Source: Flavobacterium cheniae
GTDB lineage: Bacteria; Bacteroidota; Bacteroidia; Flavobacteriales; Flavobacteriaceae
Assembly (NCBI RefSeq): GCF_004363695.1
Contig: NZ_SNZC01000003.1
Location: forward strand, 62,001 to 126,000
Direction: 5' to 3'
DNA: 64,000 nt
The position numbers and the translations under genes were made by a program. This document shows, one piece after another, positions 28,531 to 35,787 of the stretch. The notes below the pieces were generated by a model, which ran no database searches, was not told the DNA's origin, and saw only the letters and a list, made by a program, of their open reading frames with translations. Positions within the stretch are counted from its first letter, which is position 1. Each line of letters starts with the position of its first letter.

Positions 28531-29466
28531 ATGAACCAAACAACTAATTCCATATTGATGATTCGTCCGGTAGCATTCCGAATGAATGAACAAACAGCGG
28601 TAAATAATTATTATCAAAAAGTATTAGATAATTTAACACCATCTTCGGTTAATGCAAAAGCACAAGAAGAATTTGATACTTTCGTTCAGAAGTTACGAAT
28701 GATTGGATTGAATGTTGTAGTGGTGGAAGATACATTAAGTCCAGATACGCCAGACAGTATTTTTCCAAACAATTGGATTTCATTTCATGAAAATGGAGAT
28801 GTGGTTTTATATCCTATGTTTGCCGAAAATCGCCGATTAGAAAGAAGAGAAGATATTTTAGATCATTTGGAAGAAGAGGGGTTTGTAATCAATGAGATTA
28901 TGGATTATACTTCAGCTGAAGATGATGATATTTTCTTAGAAGGAACAGGAAGTATTGTTTTAGATAGAGCTAACGGAAAAGCCTATTGTGCTTTATCACC
29001 AAGAGCAGACGAAGAATTATTCATTGAATTTTGTGAAGATTTCGAATTTACTCCTGTAATATTTGAAGCCTTTCAAACCGTAAACGGAGAAAGAAAACAT
29101 ATTTATCATACTAACGTTATTATGTGTGTTGGCGAAACTTTTGCAGTTATTTGTGCGGATTGTATCGATGACAAGAAAGAACGCAAAATGGTCTTAGATA
29201 GTTTAAAAGGTGACGAAAAAGAAGTAATCTTAATAACTGAAGATCAAGTGAATAATTTCGCTGGAAATATGTTAGAAGTAAAAGGGACCGATGATAGAAG
29301 GTATTTAATCATGAGCGCATCGGCACATCAAAGTTTAACTAAAAAGCAAATTGCACAATTAGAAGAACATGTAACAATAGTAAGTTCAAGTTTAGATACT
29401 ATTGAAGCTTGTGGTGGTGGAAGTGCTCGTTGTATGATGGCAGAAATTTTCTTGCCAAGAGAATAA
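28531..29466 (+). CDS. ctlX: Citrulline utilization hydrolase CtlX-like (amidinotransferase superfamily)
   Basis: A protein of 311 aa. It shows the CtlX-type substrate loop DSIFPNNWISFHENG, a LEGTGSIVLDR acid region, HTNVIMCVG with the catalytic His, and a C-terminal CGGGSARCMMAEIFLPRE with the likely catalytic cysteine. CtlX proteins are citrulline ureidases known from Francisella and related homologues. The neighbour at 27565 belongs to the same superfamily but shares little obvious sequence. A strong hairpin plus T-run follows. Confidence 0.85.
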   Translation: MNQTTNSILMIRPVAFRMNEQTAVNNYYQKVLDNLTPSSVNAKAQEEFDTFVQKLRMIGLNVVVVEDTLSPDTPDSIFPNNWISFHENGDVVLYPMFAENRRLERREDILDHLEEEGFVINEIMDYTSAEDDDIFLEGTGSIVLDRANGKAYCALSPRADEELFIEFCEDFEFTPVIFEAFQTVNGERKHIYHTNVIMCVGETFAVICADCIDDKKERKMVLDSLKGDEKEVILITEDQVNNFAGNMLEVKGTDDRRYLIMSASAHQSLTKKQIAQLEEHVTIVSSSLDTIEACGGGSARCMMAEIFLPRE

Positions 29467-29502
29467 CTTTAACGTCACCTCGAGTGATTTTAAATAAAGT
29501 AG

Positions 29503-29544
29503 AAATCCCTATTTCCGAATATAATTGGAATTAGGGATTTTTTT
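29503..29544 (+). terminator. Intrinsic terminator after ctlX
   Basis: AAATCCCTA pairs with TAGGGATTT, then across one T-T mismatch TTCC with GGAA. A run of seven T follows. The T-run reaches the stop codon of the convergent SDR gene. On the minus strand the T-run is only three bases, so the opposite direction is less efficient. Confidence 0.85.
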
Positions 29545-30964
29545 ATTTGGTAATATTTTTAATCATGCCTCCAAAAATAAAAAAATGAAAAGGAACTAAA
29601 CTGTACCAATATAGTCGCCCTAATAATCCTTTAGGTCTAAAAGTTGCAATTTGATGGAGTTTGTTTTCGTTGTCAATTCTAAATTCTAGCCAAGCCTCTC
29701 CGGGTAATCGCATTTCAGCATATAATAGCAATCGTTTTTCTTCTTTATTAGCTACTAAAACGCGCCAAAAATCAAGCGCATCTCCATTGTCTAAATGAGT
29801 CGGATGTGTTCTGCCTCTTCTCAAACCTACACCGCCAAAAAGTTTGTCTAAAAAGCCACGAATTTTCCACATCCAATTTCCATAATACCACCCTTTATCA
29901 CCACCAATGGACCAAATATTATCAAGCGTTTTTTCAACATTGGTTACCGATTTAATTTTATGATCTTTCAAACATCCATAAGTAGGAATTTGAATAAATT
30001 CAGAAAAATTTTCTTTAAATCGGCTACTTACCAAACTATCTTTCCAGCTAGAAATAACGAGATTTTGTTCCATTTTTAAAAATGCCAATTTAATAGCATC
30101 TACATAAGTGATTGGTTTAATTCCTAATGCTTTTTGAAGATCATTATTTTGGCAAACGACTTCCATTTTCATACTATCAACTAGGTTTACAGCTAATTTA
30201 TAAGATGTTGAAGTTACAAAATACAACCAGTAAGAAGAAAGCTTTGGCGACATTACAGGAAGTGTAAAAATCCAAAGTTTGATGCCTCTCGTTTTGGAAT
30301 ACAAAAGCATCATTTCTTTGTACGTAATCACATTAGGTCCGCCAATATCATAGGATTTATTATAATGTTCTTCCTTCAGTAAAACTCCAGTTAAATAATG
30401 AATAACATCGCGAATAGCAATAGGTTGACATTTCGTTAAAACCCATTTTGGAGTTACCATAACAGGTAATTTTTCACACAAATCGCGAATAATTTCAAAT
30501 GATGAACTTCCAGAACCTACAATAATTCCCGCACGAAGGACAGTGGTATTGAAATTACCTTCAAACAAAATATCTTCAACGTTTTTTCTAGATTGTAAGT
30601 GTTTGGAAAGTTCGGAGTTATTGACAATTCCACTCAAATAGATAACTTGCTTAACGCCAATTTCGTTCATGTATAAATTGAAATTGTGCGCTGATTTTCC
30701 TTCCATAACATCAAAATCGAAAGTAGAAGATGTCATGGAGTGGATTAAATAATAAGCTACATCAATCTTTTCAGGAAGATTGTTTAGGTTTATTGTGTGT
30801 AAGAAATCAACTTCCCAAATGGTAATTCTTTCTTGAGTGGTTTTGTCTAATCCAAGTCGGTTTTTATCACGAACACAACAAATTACCTCATGGCCTTGAG
30901 ATAGTAGTTCAGGTAACAATCTTCTTCCGACATATCCGTTAGCACCAGTTAATAAAATTCGCAT
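29543..30964 (-). CDS. NAD(P)-binding SDR protein with DUF2867 domain
   Basis: A protein of 473 aa. The N-terminal Rossmann fold is of the atypical SDR type (MRILLTGANGYVGRRLLPEL, about residues 1-230, with AYYLIHSM and TVLRAGIIVGSGS). The C-terminal part (about 320-473: GDKGWYYGNWMWKIRGFLDKL, RRGRTHPTHLDNGDALDFWRV) matches the DUF2867 module. These proteins are common in Bacteroidota but their reaction is not established. The gene lies 29 nt after marC on the same strand and is probably co-transcribed with it. Confidence 0.85.
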   Translation of the reverse strand: MRILLTGANGYVGRRLLPELLSQGHEVICCVRDKNRLGLDKTTQERITIWEVDFLHTINLNNLPEKIDVAYYLIHSMTSSTFDFDVMEGKSAHNFNLYMNEIGVKQVIYLSGIVNNSELSKHLQSRKNVEDILFEGNFNTTVLRAGIIVGSGSSSFEIIRDLCEKLPVMVTPKWVLTKCQPIAIRDVIHYLTGVLLKEEHYNKSYDIGGPNVITYKEMMLLYSKTRGIKLWIFTLPVMSPKLSSYWLYFVTSTSYKLAVNLVDSMKMEVVCQNNDLQKALGIKPITYVDAIKLAFLKMEQNLVISSWKDSLVSSRFKENFSEFIQIPTYGCLKDHKIKSVTNVEKTLDNIWSIGGDKGWYYGNWMWKIRGFLDKLFGGVGLRRGRTHPTHLDNGDALDFWRVLVANKEEKRLLLYAEMRLPGEAWLEFRIDNENKLHQIATFRPKGLLGRLYWYSLVPFHFFIFGGMIKNITK

Positions 30965-30993
30965 TTTTTATTAAAGGTACTAAAAAGAAAATT

Positions 30994-31617
30994 TTAAATA
31001 CCTCTAACAATACTTAAAACTGCACTAATTATATATTGTATTCCAATAGCAATGGTTAAAAAACCTATAATTCTTGAAATAGCAACAATCCCAGAAGCAC
31101 CTAAAATATTAGCTAAATAATGTGCGCTTCTTAAAATTAAATAAATTGTTGCTGCCACAACTAAAATAGCTATGGAAGAAATAATAATTTCATTAGTAGT
31201 GTTATGATCTTGATAAAAAGCAATTAATAGCGAAATAGAACCTGGTCCGGCCAACATAGGCATCGCTAAAGGTGTTAATGCAATATCATGTCGATTTTCA
31301 ACATCCTTTTGGACCTTTTTATTAATCCCTTTGTTTTTGCTGAAATTTCCATTTAATAATCCAAATCCCGAACTAGTAATAATAATTCCTCCGGCAATTC
31401 GTAACGCAGTAATCGTAATTCCAAAAAATTGTAATACATATTGACCAATAAAAAATGAAATGATCAAAATGATAAATACATTAAAAGAAGTCAATAAAGA
31501 TACTTTTGATCGTTCAGCTTTTGTATATCCTTGGGTTAACCCAACAAAAATAGGAACTGTTCCAATAGGATTTAATACTGAGAATAAAGCGGCGAATAAA
31601 TAAATGAATAATTCCAT
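30994..31617 (-). CDS. marC: MarC/SNARE-like family inner-membrane protein
   Basis: A protein of 207 aa with six hydrophobic segments. MELFIYLFAALFSVLNPIGTVPIF at the start (first 20 residues MELFIYLFAALFSVLNPIGT) and LTPLAMPMLAGPGSISLLIAF are hallmark stretches of the MarC family (UPF0056). The family was first tied to multiple antibiotic resistance but its transport role is unproven. I chose the ATG at 31617; an upstream TTG in frame would put the -7 element inside the coding region. Confidence 0.9.
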   Translation of the reverse strand: MELFIYLFAALFSVLNPIGTVPIFVGLTQGYTKAERSKVSLLTSFNVFIILIISFFIGQYVLQFFGITITALRIAGGIIITSSGFGLLNGNFSKNKGINKKVQKDVENRHDIALTPLAMPMLAGPGSISLLIAFYQDHNTTNEIIISSIAILVVAATIYLILRSAHYLANILGASGIVAISRIIGFLTIAIGIQYIISAVLSIVRGI

Positions 31618-31630
31618 CGTAAAATTTTTA

Positions 31631-31638
31631 CAAATATA
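31631..31638 (-). promoter_or_regulatory. -7 element for marC and the SDR gene
   Basis: TATATTTG on the minus strand, 13 nt before the marC ATG. No CAA on the plus strand lies at the ideal -33 distance. Confidence 0.6.
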
Positions 31639-31717
31639 GTACAAGGTAATTATTTTATTTTTGATTCAAAAAAAAATCTAGATTACTTTTAAGTTTAGAA
31701 AACGTAAGCTAAAACAA

Positions 31718-32149
31718 TTAGTAAACATCTAGAGGAGAATAGTAGGTGTTTTTCTCTTTTTCCAATTCAAGCTTATTTATGAATTTTTGAACTCCTTTGC
31801 TGTTTTTTGAACAATCAACACTAATATAATGTTGGTCAATATGAAAAGTAATCGAGTTTCCAGGTTTAAATAGTACTAGCTTGTAATAAGGAATAACTAA
31901 TGCGTAAATGTCTAACCTTGATTGAAAACCAATTATAATTCCTTTTGGGCGCAATTCAATATTACAGAATTTTGCAGTGTTATTTACATGTAATAAATCA
32001 TAAATAGCAGCGCTGCATCGAGTGATGAATAATTTTGGTGAGCCTATTCCGCCTTTCTTAATATTTTCTATTATCGAAAAAGGTTTTCCGACTAATTCAT
32101 TGATTTCTCTTTCAATTTTTGGGTCTTTGTATGAGATATTGTAAAGCAT
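31718..32149 (-). CDS. Hypothetical protein, 143 aa
   Basis: I do not recognise this protein. It starts MLYNISYKDPKIEREINELV, has no signal peptide or transmembrane segment, and its middle alternates charged and hydrophobic residues in short blocks (ELRPKGIIIGFQSRLDIYALVIPYYKLVLF) that suggest a beta-rich, possibly PH- or GRAM-like fold. That idea is weak. It lies alone, divergent from the CoA-binding protein gene and 100 nt upstream of marC. Codon use looks like its neighbours, so it is probably a real gene. Confidence 0.7.
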   Translation of the reverse strand: MLYNISYKDPKIEREINELVGKPFSIIENIKKGGIGSPKLFITRCSAAIYDLLHVNNTAKFCNIELRPKGIIIGFQSRLDIYALVIPYYKLVLFKPGNSITFHIDQHYISVDCSKNSKGVQKFINKLELEKEKNTYYSPLDVY

Positions 32150-32251
32150 TTTTGTTTAAAATTACTTCAAATTTCTTTTTCAATTCAGACTTTAGCAAAT
32201 TTTTATTATTTGTTTATTTATTCGTAACTTTAGCTTGTAAAATATATAATC

Positions 32252-32608
32252 ATGAAAACATTAGTCATTGGAGCTTCCACAAATAAAGAGCGTTATTCGT
32301 ATAAAGCCATTCATAGTTTAGTAGATAAAAGTCATCAAGTAGTAGCAATTGGAGCCAAAAAAGGAATGGCGTTTGATATTCCAATTGAAACAGAGAAACT
32401 AGATTTTCATGCGGTTGATACTGTGACTTTATATCTCAATCCAAAAGCACAACAAGACTATTACGACTATATTTTATCGTTAAAACCAAGACGCGTTATT
32501 TTTAATCCAGGAACTGAAAACCCTGAATTTTATAAAATATTGGAAGCAAATAATATTCAGTATGAAGTAGCCTGTACTTTGGTGTTATTGGCAACCAATC
32601 AGTATTAA
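32252..32608 (+). CDS. CoA-binding domain protein (YccU-like)
   Basis: A Rossmann-fold protein of 118 aa. MKTLVIGASTNKERYSYKAI at the start and LKPRRVIFNPGTENPEFYKIL late in the chain are typical of the CoA_binding_2 family; GASTNKERYS is the nucleotide-binding loop. Members bind CoA but their physiological role is unclear. Its TAA stop overlaps the stop of the convergent symporter gene. Confidence 0.88.
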   Translation: MKTLVIGASTNKERYSYKAIHSLVDKSHQVVAIGAKKGMAFDIPIETEKLDFHAVDTVTLYLNPKAQQDYYDYILSLKPRRVIFNPGTENPEFYKILEANNIQYEVACTLVLLATNQY

Positions 32609-34101
32609 AACTTAGTTTGACTTGTAGCAGGTTTGCTGATTAACAACAATCCTATAAAAGTAATAATTCCGTTTACGATAATTAATTCGTTATCAATTAC
32701 GTAATCTCCAAAAAGAGCCGCTGAATTTTTGGCTAATAAAAAGCAAACTAATGGAGAAATTATACAGATAATTGGAACTAATTTATCGTGAACGGTTTTT
32801 GATTTCATAAACAATCCAAAAGCATATAATCCTAAAAGTGGACCATACGTGTAACTAGCAACTTTGAAAATCATGGTTACTACCGATTTGTCATTCAATG
32901 AATTAAAAATGATAATCACTAAAAACATCAATAATGAAAAGGCAACATGTACCAAGTGACGTGTTCTAACTACATTAGGTTTGTTTTGATTTTCTGCTTT
33001 ATCCATTCCTAAGAAATCGACACAAAAAGAAGTGGTTAAAGCGGTTAAAGCCGAATCAGTTGTGGCAAAAGTTGCAGCGGTCAATCCCAGTAAGAAAACA
33101 ACAGCAGGAATAATACTCAAATGGTTAAATGCAATTTCAGGAAATAATAAATCAGTACGTTTTACACCATCTACCATTGGAACAGAAATGCCGTTTTTCT
33201 CGGCATATAAATAAAGTAAAGCTCCCACGCTTAAAAAGAAAATATTGATAATTACAAAAATTCCGGTAAAAGTAAACATGTTTTTTTGCGCTTCACCAAT
33301 GTTTTTGCAACTTAAATTCTTTTGCATTAAATCTTGGTCTAATCCTACCATGGCAATTGTTACAAAGATTCCGCCTAAAATTTGTTTCACAACATAGTTT
33401 CCTTTCAAGTAATCTTCATAAAAGAAAACTTTAGAATAATTGCTGTTTTTTACGGCTTCAAAAGCTTCTGTAAAACTATAATCCAAGCTGTTACAAATAA
33501 AAATAATCGTTAAAAATACAGATGAAACTAAGAAAAAGGTTTGCAAAGTATCTGTAATAATAATTGTTTTTAATCCACCACGATAGGTGTAAGCAAATAT
33601 CAAGGCTAATGAGATTAAAACCGTCACTGCAAACGGAACGTTGTATTCGTCAAAAACAAAACGTTGCAACACAATTACCACTAAATACAATCGAAAAGCC
33701 GAACCAATAGTTCTACTAATCAAGAAAATAGTGGCTGCTGTTTTGTAACTTACAACACCTAATCGTTGCTCAATATAACTATAAATCGAAGTTAAATTCA
33801 TTCGATAATAAAGTGGAAGCAAGACAGTGGCGATAATGATAAAACCAATCGCATTTCCTAATACAAATTGGAAATATTTAAACTGCAAATCAGGATTTCC
33901 GACTTCACCAGGAACAGATATAAAGGTAACACCAGAAAGTGCAGTTCCAATCATACCAAAAGCAACTAAATACCATTTTGCGTTTTTATTCGCCTTAAAA
34001 AAAGCATCGTTACTGCTGTCTTTTTTACTTACAAAATTGGATATAAGAATAAGGATTCCGAAATAAATAATAATGATAGCTAAAATAGTTCCTGAAGTCA
34101 T
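32605..34101 (-). CDS. Sodium:solute symporter family transporter
   Basis: A protein of 498 aa with about 13 transmembrane helices, of the SSS family (LeuT fold). Family features: AFGMIGTALSGVTFISVPGEVG near residue 50, AYTYRGGLKTIIITDTLQTF around residue 170 (the classic GGLKAVxxTDxxQ motif) and the DQDLMQKNLSCKN loop. It imports a solute with sodium; the substrate is unknown. The gene is convergent with the CoA-binding gene, overlapping it by four bases at the stops. Confidence 0.92.
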   Translation of the reverse strand: MTSGTILAIIIIYFGILILISNFVSKKDSSNDAFFKANKNAKWYLVAFGMIGTALSGVTFISVPGEVGNPDLQFKYFQFVLGNAIGFIIIATVLLPLYYRMNLTSIYSYIEQRLGVVSYKTAATIFLISRTIGSAFRLYLVVIVLQRFVFDEYNVPFAVTVLISLALIFAYTYRGGLKTIIITDTLQTFFLVSSVFLTIIFICNSLDYSFTEAFEAVKNSNYSKVFFYEDYLKGNYVVKQILGGIFVTIAMVGLDQDLMQKNLSCKNIGEAQKNMFTFTGIFVIINIFFLSVGALLYLYAEKNGISVPMVDGVKRTDLLFPEIAFNHLSIIPAVVFLLGLTAATFATTDSALTALTTSFCVDFLGMDKAENQNKPNVVRTRHLVHVAFSLLMFLVIIIFNSLNDKSVVTMIFKVASYTYGPLLGLYAFGLFMKSKTVHDKLVPIICIISPLVCFLLAKNSAALFGDYVIDNELIIVNGIITFIGLLLISKPATSQTKF

Positions 34102-34134
34102 AGGTTGGTTTTAATTTGTGCTAAAATAGGAAAA

Positions 34135-34227
34135 AGATAGAAGTTTGAAGCGAGAAGTCAAAAGAAAATTCTTTTGTAATTATTTTTGGGAAACTCCTAA
34201 CTCCCAACTTCTATCTCCTAACTTTTT
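34135..34227. repeat. Heptad (7-bp period) repeat with inverted arms
   Basis: The right side has a run of near-identical 7-mers from 34193 (ACTCCTA, ACTCCCA, ACTTCTA, TCTCCTA, ACTTTTT). The left side has the complementary family (GATAGAA, GTTTGAA, GCGAGAA, GTCAAAA). The outer arms AGATAGAAGTT (34135-34145) and AACTTCTATCT (34206-34216) form a perfect 11-bp inverted repeat, and CAAAAGAA/TTCTTTTG forms a second one in the middle. It fills the divergent spacer between the symporter and recR. Confidence 0.6.
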
Positions 34228-34229
34228 TT

Positions 34230-34237
34230 TACTTTTG
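34230..34237 (+). promoter_or_regulatory. -7 element of the recR promoter
   Basis: TACTTTTG ends only 4 nt before the recR ATG at 34242, so the transcript would be leaderless or nearly so if the element is used. No -33 TTG is visible. Confidence 0.4.
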
Positions 34238-34241
34238 CTAA

Positions 34242-34862
34242 ATGGAATTGCCTTCAAAATTATTAGAAAATGCGGTTAACGAAATGTCTCAATTGCCAGG
34301 AATTGGTAAAAGAACGGCATTACGATTGGTTTTGCATTTATTAAAACAACCTGCAGAACAGACAGAAATGTTGTCTTCAGCTTTAACAGCCATGCGTAAT
34401 GATATTCAATATTGTAAAGAATGCAACACCATTTCAGATGCAGAGATTTGTGGAATTTGTTCCAATGCTTCCCGAGATAAATCGATTATTTGTGTGGTGG
34501 AAGATGTTCGTGATGTCATGGCATTAGAAAACACCGGAATGTTCAAAGGGGTTTATCATGTACTTGGTGGTAAAATTTCTCCTATTGAAGGAGTCGGTCC
34601 AAGTCAATTAAAAATCACTTCACTTGTTGAAAAAGTAAAAGAAGGAAATGTTGCTGAAATTATTTTTGCATTAAGTTCAACTATGGAAGGCGATACAACC
34701 AATTTTTATATTTACAGACAGATTAAAGAATATGAAGTTAAGACATCTACCATTGCAAGAGGAATTGCCGTTGGAGATGAACTTGAATATGCCGACGAAG
34801 TAACCTTAGGCCGAAGCTTGTTAAATAGAATTCCATTTGAAACTTCTATAAAGCCATATTGA
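34242..34862 (+). CDS. recR: Recombination mediator RecR
   Basis: A protein of 206 aa. RecR works with RecF and RecO to load RecA at gaps. It has a helix-hairpin-helix ([17 protein letters not shown], about residues 17-34), a C4 zinc finger ([18 protein letters not shown], about residues 58-75) and a Toprim domain ([18 protein letters not shown]) with [10 protein letters not shown] near the end. It is a normal length for the family. It stands just upstream of the polysaccharide locus but has its own reading context. Confidence 0.97.
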   Translation: MELPSKLLENAVNEMSQLPGIGKRTALRLVLHLLKQPAEQTEMLSSALTAMRNDIQYCKECNTISDAEICGICSNASRDKSIICVVEDVRDVMALENTGMFKGVYHVLGGKISPIEGVGPSQLKITSLVEKVKEGNVAEIIFALSSTMEGDTTNFYIYRQIKEYEVKTSTIARGIAVGDELEYADEVTLGRSLLNRIPFETSIKPY

Positions 34863-34885
34863 CAAAATTTTAATCAAAAATCAGG

Positions 34886-34904
34886 AATAACTTCGTTATT
34901 TTAA
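34886..34904 (+). terminator. Weak possible terminator after recR
   Basis: AATAAC-TTC-GTTATT followed by TTTTAA. The stem is only 6 bp and AT-rich, so it may be inefficient. Confidence 0.3.
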
Positions 34905-34914
34905 TTGTAAAAAC

Positions 34915-34922
34915 TATATTTG
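34915..34922 (+). promoter_or_regulatory. -7 element at the start of the polysaccharide locus
   Basis: TATATTTG, 65 nt before the ATG of the first export lipoprotein gene. No clear -33 TTG. I see no UpxY/NusG-like antiterminator gene or JUMPstart-like sequence here. Confidence 0.6.
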
Positions 34923-34987
34923 TTACCTAATTTAGTGTGGTTTGTGTTTTGTTTATAAAATGCAGACAGTATCAGTATAGCTTACTC

Positions 34988-35782
34988 ATGAAAAAAATAG
35001 TTTTTTTAGCCTTATTTACAGCCTTACTTACTTCTTGTATTTCTACAAAAGATTTGACGTATTTGCAACCTAATGCTTCGTCGAAATCTGATTCTATAAA
35101 AGTCGCTCAAGAAGTTTCCAAGCCTTACAGAATTCAGACAAATGATATCTTAAGTGTTAATATTAAGGCTTTAGATCAAAAATTAGTAGAAATGTTTTCT
35201 ACTTCTTCAGCTGGTTCAGTTCAAACACAACAATCTCCTCAAACTTTATTTTTTAATGGATATACAGTTGATGATCATGGAAATATTAGGGTTCCTATTT
35301 TAGGAGAAGTTAATGTTTTAGGTTTTACAGCAGATGAAGTGAGACAAAAAATTGAAAAACAATTACTAGAAGAATATTTTAGAAAAGAGGCTAACATTTT
35401 CGTTACTGTTAAATTAGCTGGATTACGATATACTATTAATGGAGAAATTGGTAGTCCAGGGGCAGGAGTGTTGTATCAAGACAGAGCTACTATTATGGAA
35501 GCAATTGCCAATTCAGGAGATATAACTACTACAGGTAACAGAAAAGAAGTGCAAATCATAAGAAAGTTTCCACATGGTTTTGAAACGTATAGTATCGATT
35601 TAACCAATGAAAATGCCTTAAATTCACCTTACTTTTACATTCAGCCTAATGACTATATTATCATCAAGCCATTAAAACAAAAAACTTGGGGAACAGGAGT
35701 TACAGGAGTGCAGTCTGTTGCAACTATTATGACCGCTATTTCTTTAATTACAACATTATTGGTGTTGTCTAAAACATTGTAA
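34988..35782 (+). CDS. Polysaccharide export lipoprotein, Wza-like (first copy)
   Basis: A protein of 264 aa. A lipoprotein signal (MKKIVFLALFTALLTSC, Cys 17) is followed by a Poly_export domain (YRIQTNDILSVNIKALDQKL, VDDHGNIRVPILGEVNVLGFT) and an SLBB-like domain (YTINGEIGSPGAGVLYQDRAT). A C-terminal hydrophobic segment (SVATIMTAISLITTLLVLSK) probably crosses the outer membrane. Wza proteins form the outer-membrane exit pore for capsule or exopolysaccharide. An ATG 51 nt upstream in frame would bury the signal peptide. The Wzc-like kinase gene starts 5 nt later. Confidence 0.93.
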   Translation: MKKIVFLALFTALLTSCISTKDLTYLQPNASSKSDSIKVAQEVSKPYRIQTNDILSVNIKALDQKLVEMFSTSSAGSVQTQQSPQTLFFNGYTVDDHGNIRVPILGEVNVLGFTADEVRQKIEKQLLEEYFRKEANIFVTVKLAGLRYTINGEIGSPGAGVLYQDRATIMEAIANSGDITTTGNRKEVQIIRKFPHGFETYSIDLTNENALNSPYFYIQPNDYIIIKPLKQKTWGTGVTGVQSVATIMTAISLITTLLVLSKTL

Positions 35783-35787
35783 TTAAA

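Noticed and set aside
29473..29486. Near-palindrome GTCACCTCGAGTGA downstream of ctlX
   Set aside because: Short, imperfect and with no second copy seen; chance match.
31678..31732. CTAGAT/ATCTAG inverted repeat overlapping the end of the 143-aa gene
   Set aside because: Six base pairs with a long irregular loop; not enough for a function.
34863..34990. JUMPstart/ops-type or UpxY-linked antitermination signal at the start of the polysaccharide locus
   Set aside because: Looked for and not seen; no NusG-like gene is in the window.
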